From positions 30,891 through 94,890 of the forward strand of contig NZ_AUXT01000057.1 in the NCBI RefSeq assembly GCF_001625595.1: a DNA stretch of 64,000 bases. Direction: 5' to 3'. This DNA is from Pseudoalteromonas luteoviolacea NCIMB 1942. GTDB lineage: Bacteria > Pseudomonadota > Gammaproteobacteria > Enterobacterales > Alteromonadaceae. The position numbers were made by a program, and so were the translations under genes. Positions 47,707 to 56,422 of the stretch are shown one piece after another. Under the pieces are notes generated by a model. The model was given only the letters and a program-made list of their open reading frames with translations. It was not told the origin of the DNA and did no database searches. The stretch's first letter is position 1; every line of letters starts with the position of its first letter.

Positions 47707-48117
47707 TCAAGCTGTTCTATCGAACAACAAGCCTTTGCCTGATACCTTATCGGCAAATTCATCCAAAGCCTTAGCTACTTCACGAAATTCCTCAGAAGGT
47801 ATTTCCCTTATAACCTCTTCACTGTCTCTATCGATGACTCTGATGAATGGTGGATCACCATTCTCATCAAACTCGAATGACAAATTTGTAGACGTAACTG
47901 GTAAAACATCGTTGAGTCTACCAAGGTTAGCCTTAACTTCCTCAAAAAGTTCGGATTGAAGGTTACCCTCTTCCTCCCTCTTTTGGCGTGTGGTTTCAAC
48001 TTTACTCGCATCTTCAATAGCGCGTAAAGTATCTTTCTCTTCTTCGGGCTTCGTTTTCTCAGGAGTTGGCGCTATGTTGTTCGATCCAACTCCAGCTGAA
48101 GATTGAATATCTTTCAC
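47707..48117 (-). CDS. flaG: FlaG-family protein
   Basis: FlaG affects filament length in polar flagella. The 136-residue protein has a variable charged first half and the conserved C-terminal FlaG domain (LSFEFDENGDPPFIRVIDRDSEEVIREIP). It starts with GTG 48117, with a strong GGAGGTG four bases upstream. It follows the first tandem flagellin after a hairpin and heads the flaG-fliD-fliS-fliT-maf unit. Confidence 0.9.
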   Translation of the reverse strand: MKDIQSSAGVGSNNIAPTPEKTKPEEEKDTLRAIEDASKVETTRQKREEEGNLQSELFEEVKANLGRLNDVLPVTSTNLSFEFDENGDPPFIRVIDRDSEEVIREIPSEEFREVAKALDEFADKVSGKGLLFDRTA

Positions 48118-48154
48118 AATACACCTCCAAGCAACAAGCCTAATTAATAGTATA

Positions 48155-48187
48155 CGTCAAGTTTGTAATTTAGTCCCAAACTTGACG
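48155..48187 (-). terminator. Hairpin between flagellin 1 and flaG
   Basis: CGTCAAGTTTG and CAAACTTGACG pair perfectly over 11 bases with an 11-base loop. It lies 17 bases after the flagellin stop. No T tract follows on the minus strand, so it may protect the flagellin mRNA 3' end or only reduce read-through to flaG. Confidence 0.55.
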
Positions 48188-48203
48188 CTACTATCACGCC
48201 AAC

Positions 48204-49166
48204 TTAACCAAGTAGAGAGAGTGCGACCTGAGGTCTTTGGTTAGCTTGACTTAGGATAGAACTACTTGCCTGTTGCAGAATCTGCATCTTAGTTAGACTT
48301 GCAGTTTCTGAAGCAAAGTCGGTATCTTTGATACGAGATTTCGCAGCTGCTAGGTTCTCAGATACATTTGACTGGTTACGGATAGTAGACTGGAATCGGT
48401 TTTGTACCGCACCAAGCTCCGCACGCTTTTTGTCAACTACGGCAATAAGCGAGTCCATACCAGCTAAAACAGCCTGAGCATTTGCTTGTGAGGAAACAGA
48501 TATACCGCTCGCAGAAAACACGTCAGAAAACGCCGTGTTGTCAGCTGATGCACCTACTGTGACACTAATAGTACCTGTAGTGGCTGAAAGAGAAGCTCCT
48601 GTTACGGCACTTGCTACGCCAGCAATACCTGACATGGTGAAACCACCTTCTGCAGCTATTGAGTTTGCAGTACCACCAACATTTTGCATACTGAAAGAGA
48701 TTGTCTGTACAGCATCTGCACCTACCTGAAAGTTCGCGTCATAAGTACCATCAAGTAAGTTTTGACCACCAAACGTGGTATCTGCTGCAACCCTGTTTAC
48801 TTCCGAAGAAAGTGAACGGATCTCTTCTTGGATTGCTAATCTATCTTCATCTGTATTTGAACCATTTGATGCTTGTTGCGCCAAAGTTCTCATACGTTGG
48901 AACATTTGCGTGGTTTCATCTAACGCACCTTCAGCTGTTTGCGCTAGTGAAATACCATCGTTTGCGTTTCGAATACCCTGATTCAAGCCATTAATCTGAC
49001 CTGTTAAACGGTTCGATACCTGCAAACCCGCTGCATCGTCTTTCGCACTGTTAATACGAAAACCCGATGATAGTCTTTGGAAAGACGTGTCCAAAGAGCT
49101 GGCAGAATTATTCAACTGCCTTTGTGCGTTCAAAGAACTCACGTTGGTGTTTACATATAAAGCCAT
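48204..49166 (-). CDS. Flagellin (tandem copy 1, sigma-28 type)
   Basis: Filament subunit of 320 residues. The N-terminal D0/D1 helix is MALYVNTNVSSLNAQRQL and the C-terminal one ends QANQRPQVALSLLG. The central part (about 165-235) is short and rich in Ser, Thr, Ala and Gly, with many possible O-glycosylation sites. It is very similar to the other two tandem copies but has QRLSSGFRINSAKDD where they have KRLSS and SAADD. A sigma-28 promoter lies 101 bases upstream. Confidence 0.96.
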   Translation of the reverse strand: MALYVNTNVSSLNAQRQLNNSASSLDTSFQRLSSGFRINSAKDDAAGLQVSNRLTGQINGLNQGIRNANDGISLAQTAEGALDETTQMFQRMRTLAQQASNGSNTDEDRLAIQEEIRSLSSEVNRVAADTTFGGQNLLDGTYDANFQVGADAVQTISFSMQNVGGTANSIAAEGGFTMSGIAGVASAVTGASLSATTGTISVTVGASADNTAFSDVFSASGISVSSQANAQAVLAGMDSLIAVVDKKRAELGAVQNRFQSTIRNQSNVSENLAAAKSRIKDTDFASETASLTKMQILQQASSSILSQANQRPQVALSLLG

Positions 49167-49266
49167 AATAGCCTCCGCTTTATCAATATCAATCGAAGTA
49201 GCGGGATACCCCTACCCTGCTATTTCGATAAGATTAGAGTCCTACATTTCTAGTTCTCTAAGTCTG

Positions 49267-49293
49267 GTATCGACATGTAAAGCGAAAGCTTTA
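49267..49293 (-). promoter_or_regulatory. Sigma-28 promoter of flagellin 1
   Basis: On the minus strand TAAA, 15 bases, GTCGATAC. The spacing is exact and six of eight bases match the -10 consensus GCCGATAA. It lies 101 bases before the start codon. Nothing else is seen in the 163-base gap. Confidence 0.75.
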
Positions 49294-49329
49294 GCCTTAT
49301 TTGCAAATTTTTTAATTAATTTTTAATTT

Positions 49330-50295
49330 TTACCCTTGTAACAGACTCAATGCTGCTTGAGGTCTTTGATTCGCTTGACCTAATATAGTCTGACTTGCCT
49401 GTTGCAATATCTGGTTTTTAGTTAGTTTAGCTGTTTCCATCGCAAAGTCAGCATCACGAATACGTGATTTTGCAGCTGCGAGGTTTTCAGAAATGTTTGC
49501 TTGGTTACGAATTGTAGATTGGAAACGGTTTTGTACCGCACCTAACTCTGAACGTTTTTTATCAACAACCGCAATTAACGCATCCATACCAGCAAGTACT
49601 GCCTGTGCATTTGCCTGCGATGACACGCTGATCCCACTGGCCGTATACACATCAGAAAACGCGGTATTATCAGCTGAGGTACCAACACTGGTACTGATTG
49701 TACCTGTTGTGGCACTTAATGAAGCACCTGACACACCACTGGCTACGCCAGCAACGCCAGACAGTGTAAAGCCGCCATTTGTCGCTAAGCTGTTTGCCGT
49801 AGCGCCAACATACTGCATACTAAAGCCAATTGTTTGTACCGCGTCTGCGCCCACTTGGAAGTTTGCAGCATACGAACCATCTAGCAAGTTTTGACCACCG
49901 AAAGTGGTATCTGATGCAACACGGTTAACTTCTGCCGCCAATTGACGGATTTCTTCTTGAATAGCTAAACGGTCTTCATCGGTGTTTGAACCATTCGCAG
50001 CTTGTTGTGACAGGGTACGAATACGTTGGAACATTGATGTAATTTCGTCCATCGCACCTTCTGCGGTTTGCGCCAGTGAAATACCATCATTAGCATTTCG
50101 GTTACCTTGGTTCAAACCAAGTATCTGTGATTGCAAACGGTCTGAGATTTGCAGACCTGCTGCATCGTCTGCAGCACTATTGATACGAAGACCTGAAGAT
50201 AATCTTTTAAAAGAAGTATCTAGTTCAACGCCCGACTTCTGCAACTGTCTTTGTGCATTCAGCGAGCTGACATTGGTATTTACAAATAAAGCCAT
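49330..50295 (-). CDS. Flagellin (tandem copy 2, sigma-54 type)
   Basis: Filament subunit of 321 residues (MALFVNTNVSSLNAQRQL to QANQRPQAALSLLQG). It is close to copies 1 and 3 but has YTASGISV and METAKLTKNQI where they differ. It is the only one of the three with a sigma-54 promoter, 138 bases upstream. That recalls Vibrio cholerae flaA, the one flagellin under sigma-54/FlrC that is essential for a filament. I infer the same role here. Confidence 0.96.
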   Translation of the reverse strand: MALFVNTNVSSLNAQRQLQKSGVELDTSFKRLSSGLRINSAADDAAGLQISDRLQSQILGLNQGNRNANDGISLAQTAEGAMDEITSMFQRIRTLSQQAANGSNTDEDRLAIQEEIRQLAAEVNRVASDTTFGGQNLLDGSYAANFQVGADAVQTIGFSMQYVGATANSLATNGGFTLSGVAGVASGVSGASLSATTGTISTSVGTSADNTAFSDVYTASGISVSSQANAQAVLAGMDALIAVVDKKRSELGAVQNRFQSTIRNQANISENLAAAKSRIRDADFAMETAKLTKNQILQQASQTILGQANQRPQAALSLLQG

Positions 50296-50432
50296 GATTC
50301 ACTCTCTCTATTCAAACGCTCTTATAAGAGCGGCTATTGAGTACAAGGAGGCAATCCATATCGAAAATTACTTTTTTACGATGGGGCAATAAACTGCCAC
50401 TTGCACAACTTTTCAAAGTTTGGATAGATAAA

Positions 50433-50448
50433 AGCAATCTGCATGCCA
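50433..50448 (-). promoter_or_regulatory. Sigma-54 promoter of flagellin 2
   Basis: The minus strand reads TGGCATGCAGATTGCT: GG-N10-GC and TTGC are complete, with T for C at one -24 position. It faces flagellin 2, leaving an untranslated leader of about 127 bases, long enough for FlrC enhancer sites downstream of the promoter as known in Vibrio. Confidence 0.88.
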
Positions 50449-50535
50449 AAAAATAAATTTATTTTTGACAACATGCGATAAAAACACATAAACAGTTGAT
50501 TTTATTTGATTGTCAATTTATTTGGGTATAAAAAA

Positions 50536-50551
50536 GGAGGCTACTGCCTCC
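50536..50551 (-). terminator. Terminator after flagellin 3
   Basis: GGAGGC, TACT loop, GCCTCC. On the minus strand it is followed immediately by six T, and on the plus strand by A then six T, so it can work both ways. It lies 205 bases beyond the flagellin 3 stop and ends a structured 3' region. Confidence 0.88.
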
Positions 50552-50573
50552 ATTTTTTAAAGTTTGAGAGTGA

Positions 50574-50720
50574 GTGTCAATATTTTATTCTAAATATTGG
50601 CACGGAAAGTGCTAACATTAATGTGTTCATTGAATACATGAACTGTTTTGGATTTTAAGCTCCTCCGCTTTATCATCCAATTCCGGTGTCTGTGTTAATA
50701 CCCCATCAAGCACAGACACC
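50574..50720 (-). ncRNA. Structured 3' region of flagellin 3, candidate small RNA
   Basis: The 204 bases between flagellin 3 and its terminator contain no ORF but two strong hairpins. GTGTCAATATTT/AAATATTGGCAC (50574-50603) has 12 pairs including one G-U and a six-base loop. GGTGTCTGTG/CACAGACACC (50685-50720) has 10 pairs and a 16-base loop. With the terminator at 50536-50551 this is what a 3'-UTR-derived small RNA looks like. No known RNA family is recognised. Confidence 0.35.
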
Positions 50721-50755
50721 ATTTCTTCCTACGCTTTATCTTATCTACCTAGTTA

Positions 50756-51718
50756 TTATCCAAGTAGACTCAATGCTGCCTGCGGACGTTGGTTAGCCTG
50801 ACTTAGAATTGTTTGGCTAGCCTGTTGCAGGATCTGCATTTTAGTTAGTGATGCAGTTTCCTGAGCGAAGTCAGTATCTTTGATACGAGATTTCGCAGAC
50901 GATAGGTTCTCAGCAATGTTCGATTGGTTACGGATTGTTGATTGGAATCGGTTTTGAACCGCACCTAGTTCCGCACGTTTTTTGTCAACTACCGCTATCA
51001 GTGCATCTACACCTGCTAATACTGCTTGAGCATTTGCCTGTGAAGAAACCGAGATACCACCTGCTGTGAATACATCAGAGAATGCTGTGTTATCTGCTGA
51101 CGCACCAACTGTCGTACTGATAGTTCCTGTTGTCGCTGAAAGTGACGCACCTGTTACACCACTTGCCACACCGGCAATACCTGACATAGTGAAACCGCTG
51201 TTTGCCACCAAGCTGTTTGTAGTACCGCCAACAGTTTGCATACTGAAGCTGATTGTTTGTACTGCATCAGCACCTACTTGGAAGTTCGCTGAATATGAAC
51301 CATCAAGAAGGTTTTGACCACCAAACGTTGTATCTGCTGCAACACGGTTAACTTCTGAAGAAAGTGAACGAATCTCTTCTTGGATTGCAAGACGGTCTTC
51401 GTCAGTATTTGAACCGTTAGCTGCCTGTTGTGACAAAGTACGCATACGTTGGAACATCGACGTGACTTCGTCCATCGCCCCTTCAGCGGTTTGCGCTAAA
51501 GAGATACCGTCATTCGCGTTACGGTTACCTTGGTTTAGACCGTTGATCTGTGAAGTTAGACGGTCTGAAATTTGTAGACCTGCCGCATCGTCTGCTGCGC
51601 TGTTGATACGGAAGCCTGATGATAGACGCTTGAACGAAACGTCTAACGCATTGCCTGAATTGTTTAACTGTCTTTGAGCATTCAATGAACTTACGTTAGT
51701 ATTTACATAAAGTGCCAT
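50756..51718 (-). CDS. Flagellin (tandem copy 3, sigma-28 type)
   Basis: Filament subunit of 320 residues with both conserved ends (MALYVNTNVSSLNAQRQLNN; QANQRPQAALSLLG). Highly similar to copies 1 and 2 through the whole length, including the Ser/Thr-rich centre. It has the best sigma-28 promoter of the window, a long leader of about 87 bases, and a separate terminator, so it is monocistronic and probably the most strongly expressed copy. Confidence 0.96.
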   Translation of the reverse strand: MALYVNTNVSSLNAQRQLNNSGNALDVSFKRLSSGFRINSAADDAAGLQISDRLTSQINGLNQGNRNANDGISLAQTAEGAMDEVTSMFQRMRTLSQQAANGSNTDEDRLAIQEEIRSLSSEVNRVAADTTFGGQNLLDGSYSANFQVGADAVQTISFSMQTVGGTTNSLVANSGFTMSGIAGVASGVTGASLSATTGTISTTVGASADNTAFSDVFTAGGISVSSQANAQAVLAGVDALIAVVDKKRAELGAVQNRFQSTIRNQSNIAENLSSAKSRIKDTDFAQETASLTKMQILQQASQTILSQANQRPQAALSLLG

Positions 51719-51811
51719 GGTAATTCTCCCACTGTAAACTGAGTACTTACTCTCAAACTTGTAACTCTTTCGCCTTTGAGTTTTTTAAACTGTCCGGCTT
51801 GGTTAATTAAG

Positions 51812-51838
51812 TTATCGGACGGCAATTTATTTCCTTTA
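51812..51838 (-). promoter_or_regulatory. Sigma-28 promoter of flagellin 3
   Basis: On the minus strand TAAA, 15 bases, TCCGATAA: one mismatch to the FliA consensus TAAA-N15-GCCGATAA with exact spacing. The rest of the 335-base gap (51719-52053) is AT-rich, with the flgL terminator at its far end and no ORF. Confidence 0.9.
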
Positions 51839-52022
51839 GATTTTTTTTAAAAAAAATTACAACTAACTGAATAGTATAAGTTTTTAATTATTAATCAGTT
51901 TGATTGGCAATAAAAAAATTCTGGCTTTGCACAAGGTTACAAAATAAATGACGGGTAACTTTTACCTGTAAATTCAAAGAAGAAATACAAAAAATGTAAG
52001 ATTTGACGTGTTTGGCAATAAA

Positions 52023-52045
52023 TAGCCGCTAATAATAAGCGGCTA
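52023..52045 (-). terminator. Terminator of the flgJKL operon
   Basis: TAGCCGCT and AGCGGCTA form an 8-pair stem with a seven-base loop, nine bases after the flgL stop. The minus strand continues TTTATT. It insulates flgL from the flagellin 3 promoter. Confidence 0.75.
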
Positions 52046-52053
52046 CAATTTTA

Positions 52054-53307
52054 TTATCTGATGAAGTCTAATAAAGATAGATTGGAGAGGCGGCCATAGG
52101 TTGCCTGAGATGCTTGCAGTTGGGTCTCGTGCTTAGTCAGCTCTGTTATAGCTTCTGCCATATCTAATTCAATAAGGTCTGCACGAGCTATCTTATTGTT
52201 GATATCTAGATCCGTATTAGCCTCTATGATCCGCGTTGCAGTATTCATTCGCCCGCCAAGCCCCGATTGGATCTGAGAGACTCTATTTTTCGCGTTTTCT
52301 AACCCGGTCATCGCATCTGCTAGTTGCTGGCGATAGTCCTTATCAGACAAATTTGGATCTTGCACAGCATTAATCAAGTTTTCTAGCGTATTCAGTACAT
52401 TGTCTTTTTTCGGCGCTGCAAGATCAAACGTAATTGTATCGGTCGGAGCCGCCGACCCTGAAAAGCTAAACTCCATGCCAGCTACAGTAATGTTGTTTTC
52501 CGTGTAACTCCCAGATCCCATCACTGTGCCCGTCGCCACTTGCACCAATTGATAGGAAGCCGGAGCAGTCGCACCATTTAATTGAAGCTGGTATTGGTTC
52601 GCATTTGCTGGCGCTGTCGGATCAGGGTTATAGTTTGCTTTGTGGAATATATCAAATGGGCCTTGCTCTTTTACGTACACATCTGCACTTGTTATACCAC
52701 CAGCCCCCACCGTTGCGGTGTTTGAAGCAACATTGAGCCGTTGTTCAACGCTTTCAAATACATCATAGCCATTGTCACTAGACTTAATTTCAACGCCTTC
52801 AGCGACCTTTATCTTATGCTGACCTTGGTCACCAGCATAAGTATACCTTTTGTTGGTACTGTCATAGTCATAGGTTTTAGTATTATCTTGATAGCCAGAA
52901 AAGATATAACGACCATCCTCAGTTTTTGAATTCATCAACTCTAAAACTGCGGTTTGAATTGACTCTAGTTCTTCTGACAAAGCAGCTTTATCTGGTGCCG
53001 TCAAAGAACCATTACCTGCATTTACAGTTAATTCAATTGAACGTGTCAAAGAGTCTTTGATGTTATCTAACACACCCTCTTGTGTATCTAGCCGGCTTTT
53101 TAGCATAGTTAGATTCTTGGTGTATTGTTCATTCGTCTGAATTTTATCCGAGTACAATAAAGATCTTGCCATGGCGGAAGGATCATCAGATGCTGTAAGT
53201 ACGCGCTTTTGCGTATTTACCTGCTGCATCGACTTATTCACTTCTTGTTGGCTCTTTAAAATAGAATTCAGATTATTTTTAAAAATCATATTGTGAGATA
53301 AACGCAT
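52054..53307 (-). CDS. flgL: Flagellar hook-filament junction protein FlgL
   Basis: FlgL (HAP3) joins the hook-associated FlgK to the first flagellins. The 417-residue protein has a flagellin-like N-terminal helix (MRLSHNMIFKNNLNSILKSQQEV, with VLTASDDPSAMARSL) and C-terminal helix (ELDMAEAITELTKHETQLQASQATYGRLSNLSLLDFI split around residue 385). Two bases separate it from flgK. Confidence 0.95.
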   Translation of the reverse strand: MRLSHNMIFKNNLNSILKSQQEVNKSMQQVNTQKRVLTASDDPSAMARSLLYSDKIQTNEQYTKNLTMLKSRLDTQEGVLDNIKDSLTRSIELTVNAGNGSLTAPDKAALSEELESIQTAVLELMNSKTEDGRYIFSGYQDNTKTYDYDSTNKRYTYAGDQGQHKIKVAEGVEIKSSDNGYDVFESVEQRLNVASNTATVGAGGITSADVYVKEQGPFDIFHKANYNPDPTAPANANQYQLQLNGATAPASYQLVQVATGTVMGSGSYTENNITVAGMEFSFSGSAAPTDTITFDLAAPKKDNVLNTLENLINAVQDPNLSDKDYRQQLADAMTGLENAKNRVSQIQSGLGGRMNTATRIIEANTDLDINNKIARADLIELDMAEAITELTKHETQLQASQATYGRLSNLSLLDFIR

Positions 53308-53309
53308 AA

Positions 53310-55316
53310 TTACCTCGCAGCACTAAGTAGAGTATCAAACACAGTTCTAGCAGCACTCAAAATTTGTGCTGACGCTGAGTATGATTGTTGAAAACGGAGC
53401 AAATTCGCGGCCTCTTCGTCCAAGTTAACCCCAGACACAGACTCAAACCAAGCTTCTGATTGTGCAGCAAGTGCATCGTATGCTGCACCATTCGTTTTTG
53501 CCTGGTTGGCTACTACGCCTATTTCGGTCACAAGACCTGCATAGGCCTCATTAAAGGTCTTTAAGTTATCAGCTACAGCTGTGGTAACAACATTTTGTCT
53601 TACAAGTTGCCCTGACTGTAATTGGCTTAGTGCCAAACCGTTACGGTTATCATCAAAGCCACCTGTATTAAATTCGATCGTATAAGTATCGCCAGTAGAT
53701 GGATCACCATCGATATTAAAATCAAATCCATAGTTGGCAAACGCACCACCCGCTTGCGCTAGAATATTTTCCAGCGGAAGGGTCGCTGTAAATGTCGTTG
53801 TACCACTGCCATCAGTCAACGTATATTGATTGGTTGTGCCTGTTTTTTGCAGAGTAATCGTGCCATTAGTCAAACTAGGTGGCGCTGCTGTAAAGTTACT
53901 GGTCGCTGGCGTGGTATTGGTTACACTACCAACAGAAATAGTCGCGTTACTCACATTACTGGTACCAGATTCCGTCCGAATGGGTGATGCCAGTGCCAAA
54001 CTTTCAGCACGGTCAGTGGCAAGCGTCATTGTGCCTGCTGCTGCTGCATTTAACTTGACATCAAAAACATCGCCGTTTGCAGGAGTGGTTGTAAAGTTAA
54101 GCTGTAGACCAAATAAATCGGTGCCTGCTGGAACCGTAGTCGAGTTAATAGTAGCAGCATATGGAACGGTCGTCGTATTGCCAACCGTATTCCCTTGGCT
54201 GTCTATTGCTGCGATGGTCAGATTGCCCGCGTTGTATGTTACACGAAAGTCATTTGCAGGGATTTCTTTACCCTTGCCTGCCTCTAATGTTGCAGCAAGT
54301 TGCGCGGCGCCTGTGTTACTTCTGTGGGGCAAACCTGCAGCAGTTGGGATTTCAAAAATATTACCACCTAAGTTGCCGTCGAGATCCATACCCAGCTTAT
54401 TTTGTTGGTTAAATGCGTCAGCTAACGCCAAACCGATTTGGCCAAGCTGATTCTGTGCAGGTATTAAGATTTCATCTCTAAAGGCAAGCAATCCACCGAT
54501 TTGCCCTTGCAACTTAGTTTGGTCGACTTGAAGCGCCACGGCATTGCCGTCTGTCACATCAAGTGTCAGTTCTTTTTTATTTGGATCTGGGTCACCATCC
54601 AAAGAAAAAAGGTTAAACGCACCGTTTTCCATTACGACTGCTTGACCACTACCTAAGAATACAAGCTTCTCACCATTGGAGCCATTAAGTGTCTCAATGT
54701 CGACAAGCTCCGCCAAGTCTTTAATGGCTTGGTCGCGCTCATTCAAAACCGAATTGGCATTGTCGTTATCTGGGTTAGCATTTAATGCCCCCACCTTACC
54801 ATTTAAGTCACTTATCTTTTGAATAAGGTTATTTGCCTCTTGCGAGTAAATAGACAACTGCTCATTCACAATGTTGTTTTGGTCAAATACGATCCCCGAC
54901 AGTCGATCCATTTGGTCAATCAAATTTTGTGCATCCGTTAAAAACAAAGATCGAGTGACCGTTGAAGAGGGCAAGTTCATGGCCTCTTGCAAGTTGTTAA
55001 ACATCGAGTTGATACTTGTATTTAAGTTATTAGACTCTTCACCAAATAAGGTGTCGACTCGAGTTGATTCTGTTACAAACTGCTTATAGTAAGATTGGCT
55101 AGAAACATCTCTGAACAGCTGCTTTTGTGCGAACTCATTGAGCATTCTCACCGTTTCACCGCGGCCAACTTGATTACCAATCAACGTAGCGTGCTCGGTT
55201 CGCTCTCTCACATAGCCAACCGTATTGAGGTTAGCGATGTTTTTACTCGTAGTTTGTAGCAACTCACTACTAGAACGCACGCCAGACGTACCAATGTTCA
55301 TTAAGTTAAAAGACAT
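53310..55316 (-). CDS. flgK: Flagellar hook-associated protein FlgK
   Basis: FlgK (HAP1) is the first junction protein on the hook. The 668-residue protein begins with the rod/hook helix (MSFNLMNIGTSGVRSSSELLQTTSKNIANLNTVGY) and ends with the matching helix (LDEEAANLLRFQQSYSASAQILSAARTVFDTLL). The middle is variable and Thr-rich. One base separates its start from the flgJ stop. Confidence 0.96.
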   Translation of the reverse strand: MSFNLMNIGTSGVRSSSELLQTTSKNIANLNTVGYVRERTEHATLIGNQVGRGETVRMLNEFAQKQLFRDVSSQSYYKQFVTESTRVDTLFGEESNNLNTSINSMFNNLQEAMNLPSSTVTRSLFLTDAQNLIDQMDRLSGIVFDQNNIVNEQLSIYSQEANNLIQKISDLNGKVGALNANPDNDNANSVLNERDQAIKDLAELVDIETLNGSNGEKLVFLGSGQAVVMENGAFNLFSLDGDPDPNKKELTLDVTDGNAVALQVDQTKLQGQIGGLLAFRDEILIPAQNQLGQIGLALADAFNQQNKLGMDLDGNLGGNIFEIPTAAGLPHRSNTGAAQLAATLEAGKGKEIPANDFRVTYNAGNLTIAAIDSQGNTVGNTTTVPYAATINSTTVPAGTDLFGLQLNFTTTPANGDVFDVKLNAAAAGTMTLATDRAESLALASPIRTESGTSNVSNATISVGSVTNTTPATSNFTAAPPSLTNGTITLQKTGTTNQYTLTDGSGTTTFTATLPLENILAQAGGAFANYGFDFNIDGDPSTGDTYTIEFNTGGFDDNRNGLALSQLQSGQLVRQNVVTTAVADNLKTFNEAYAGLVTEIGVVANQAKTNGAAYDALAAQSEAWFESVSGVNLDEEAANLLRFQQSYSASAQILSAARTVFDTLLSAAR

Positions 55317-55317
55317 A

Positions 55318-56319
55318 TTAATTTACTCCCTGACGTACAAGCGAAGTTAGCACAGATTTAAATTGCTCACCGCCCATTACATTTTTTATTTTGTTCGCGT
55401 AATTTGGATCGGTCGCATAACCTGCCTGCTGCAATGCTTCTAGATAGTCACTTGGACTAGCTGCTTTCTTAAGTGCATCACCGTAACGAGGGTTAGACTG
55501 TAAAAAGTCTACATAATCATTAAAGCTTTGTTTGATAGACTCATAAGCCCTAAAGTTAGCTTGCTTTTTCACTGGCAAGCCTTGTTCAAATTCGAGTGTC
55601 ATTTTACTGGCACTGTCTCCTTTCCAGCGGCTATCCGCCTTTATATTGAATAAGTTAAAGCTGCTATTGCCATCAGGCTTCGCGATTACATGCTTTCCCC
55701 ACCCTGTTTCCAAAGCAGCTTGAGCCACCATTACAGCGGGATTCAAACCAATTTTTTGTGCGGCGGATTTTGCGTAATCCCAAAGCGTACTAATAAACTC
55801 TTCAGGACCTTCAAACGACTTGGGATCTGTGCTCTGCTCATGAACAGCTTTAGGTTTTTGAGCAACATCTGCATGTTCGATGCCTGGCTTAGGTTCAGCA
55901 CTTTTTGCTGTATTTACACCGCTGGCAATTTTGTCACTTTGAATGTCAGCACCTGTGCGAACCACTGAAGCAGGCATATAACCATTTTTTGTTGGCGATA
56001 ACTGTTGCACAATCAAGTCAGCCAGTCCCAAACTGCCGTTGTTAGATAGTTCCAGTGACATTTGTTGGTCATGCATTTCTCTGTAAAACTTAACGCTGCT
56101 AGAGTTAAATGGACTGTCTTGGTCTTCGAACGCTTCATTCGCTTTGCGCATACTCGTCAACAGCATTTGTGTAAAAATTGATTCAAAATGCTGCGCTGCT
56201 TTTTTAAGTGCTTGCTTAGACGCATCGCCATCACCAGCACTTTTAAGCGCGTCCTGTCTCAATGAGTTCAGGTTACTTAGATCAAAAAAGCTTTGATTGT
56301 GTGTCGGATCAGTATTCAT
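55318..56319 (-). CDS. flgJ: Flagellar rod-assembly protein / peptidoglycan hydrolase FlgJ
   Basis: FlgJ is a rod cap with a muramidase that opens the cell wall. Residues about 30-130 are the rod-binding domain (AAQHFESIFTQMLLTSMRKANEAF). Residues about 170-325 are the glucosaminidase domain with the catalytic glutamate in MVAQAALETGWGKH. Both parts are present at 333 residues. It heads the flgJ-flgK-flgL operon and has its own sigma-54 promoter. Confidence 0.95.
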   Translation of the reverse strand: MNTDPTHNQSFFDLSNLNSLRQDALKSAGDGDASKQALKKAAQHFESIFTQMLLTSMRKANEAFEDQDSPFNSSSVKFYREMHDQQMSLELSNNGSLGLADLIVQQLSPTKNGYMPASVVRTGADIQSDKIASGVNTAKSAEPKPGIEHADVAQKPKAVHEQSTDPKSFEGPEEFISTLWDYAKSAAQKIGLNPAVMVAQAALETGWGKHVIAKPDGNSSFNLFNIKADSRWKGDSASKMTLEFEQGLPVKKQANFRAYESIKQSFNDYVDFLQSNPRYGDALKKAASPSDYLEALQQAGYATDPNYANKIKNVMGGEQFKSVLTSLVRQGVN

Positions 56320-56358
56320 TGTTCAAAAACACGTCGTTAATAATGATGATTACTACAA

Positions 56359-56374
56359 TGCAAATATCAAGCCA
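56359..56374 (-). promoter_or_regulatory. Sigma-54 promoter of flgJKL
   Basis: The minus strand reads TGGCTTGATATTTGCA with GG-N10-GC and TTGCA intact. It lies 40 bases before the flgJ ATG. The -24 GG directly follows the T run of the flgI terminator. Confidence 0.82.
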
Positions 56375-56380
56375 AAAAAA

Positions 56381-56400
56381 AGCCCCATAAATATGGGGCT
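56381..56400 (-). terminator. Terminator of the flgFGHI operon
   Basis: AGCCCCAT and ATGGGGCT form an 8-pair stem with a four-base loop. On the minus strand it is followed by a run of seven T beyond the stem, a textbook intrinsic terminator 22 bases after the flgI stop. Confidence 0.92.
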
Positions 56401-56422
56401 AACTAACTGATTAAATTAAGAA

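Noticed and set aside
47075..47959. A 294-codon plus-strand open frame opposite fliD and flaG.
   Set aside because: It lies fully antisense to clear fliD and flaG coding sequence, has no ribosome site and shows the biased Ser/Leu composition of a shadow frame.
50383..50397. TGGCAGTTTATTGCC on the minus strand near flagellin 2, a second sigma-54-like site.
   Set aside because: Spacing is nine bases instead of ten. A better site lies about 50 bases upstream.
53830..54450. A 206-codon plus-strand open frame opposite flgK.
   Set aside because: Antisense shadow of a well-supported gene; hydrophobic low-complexity product with no recognisable motif.
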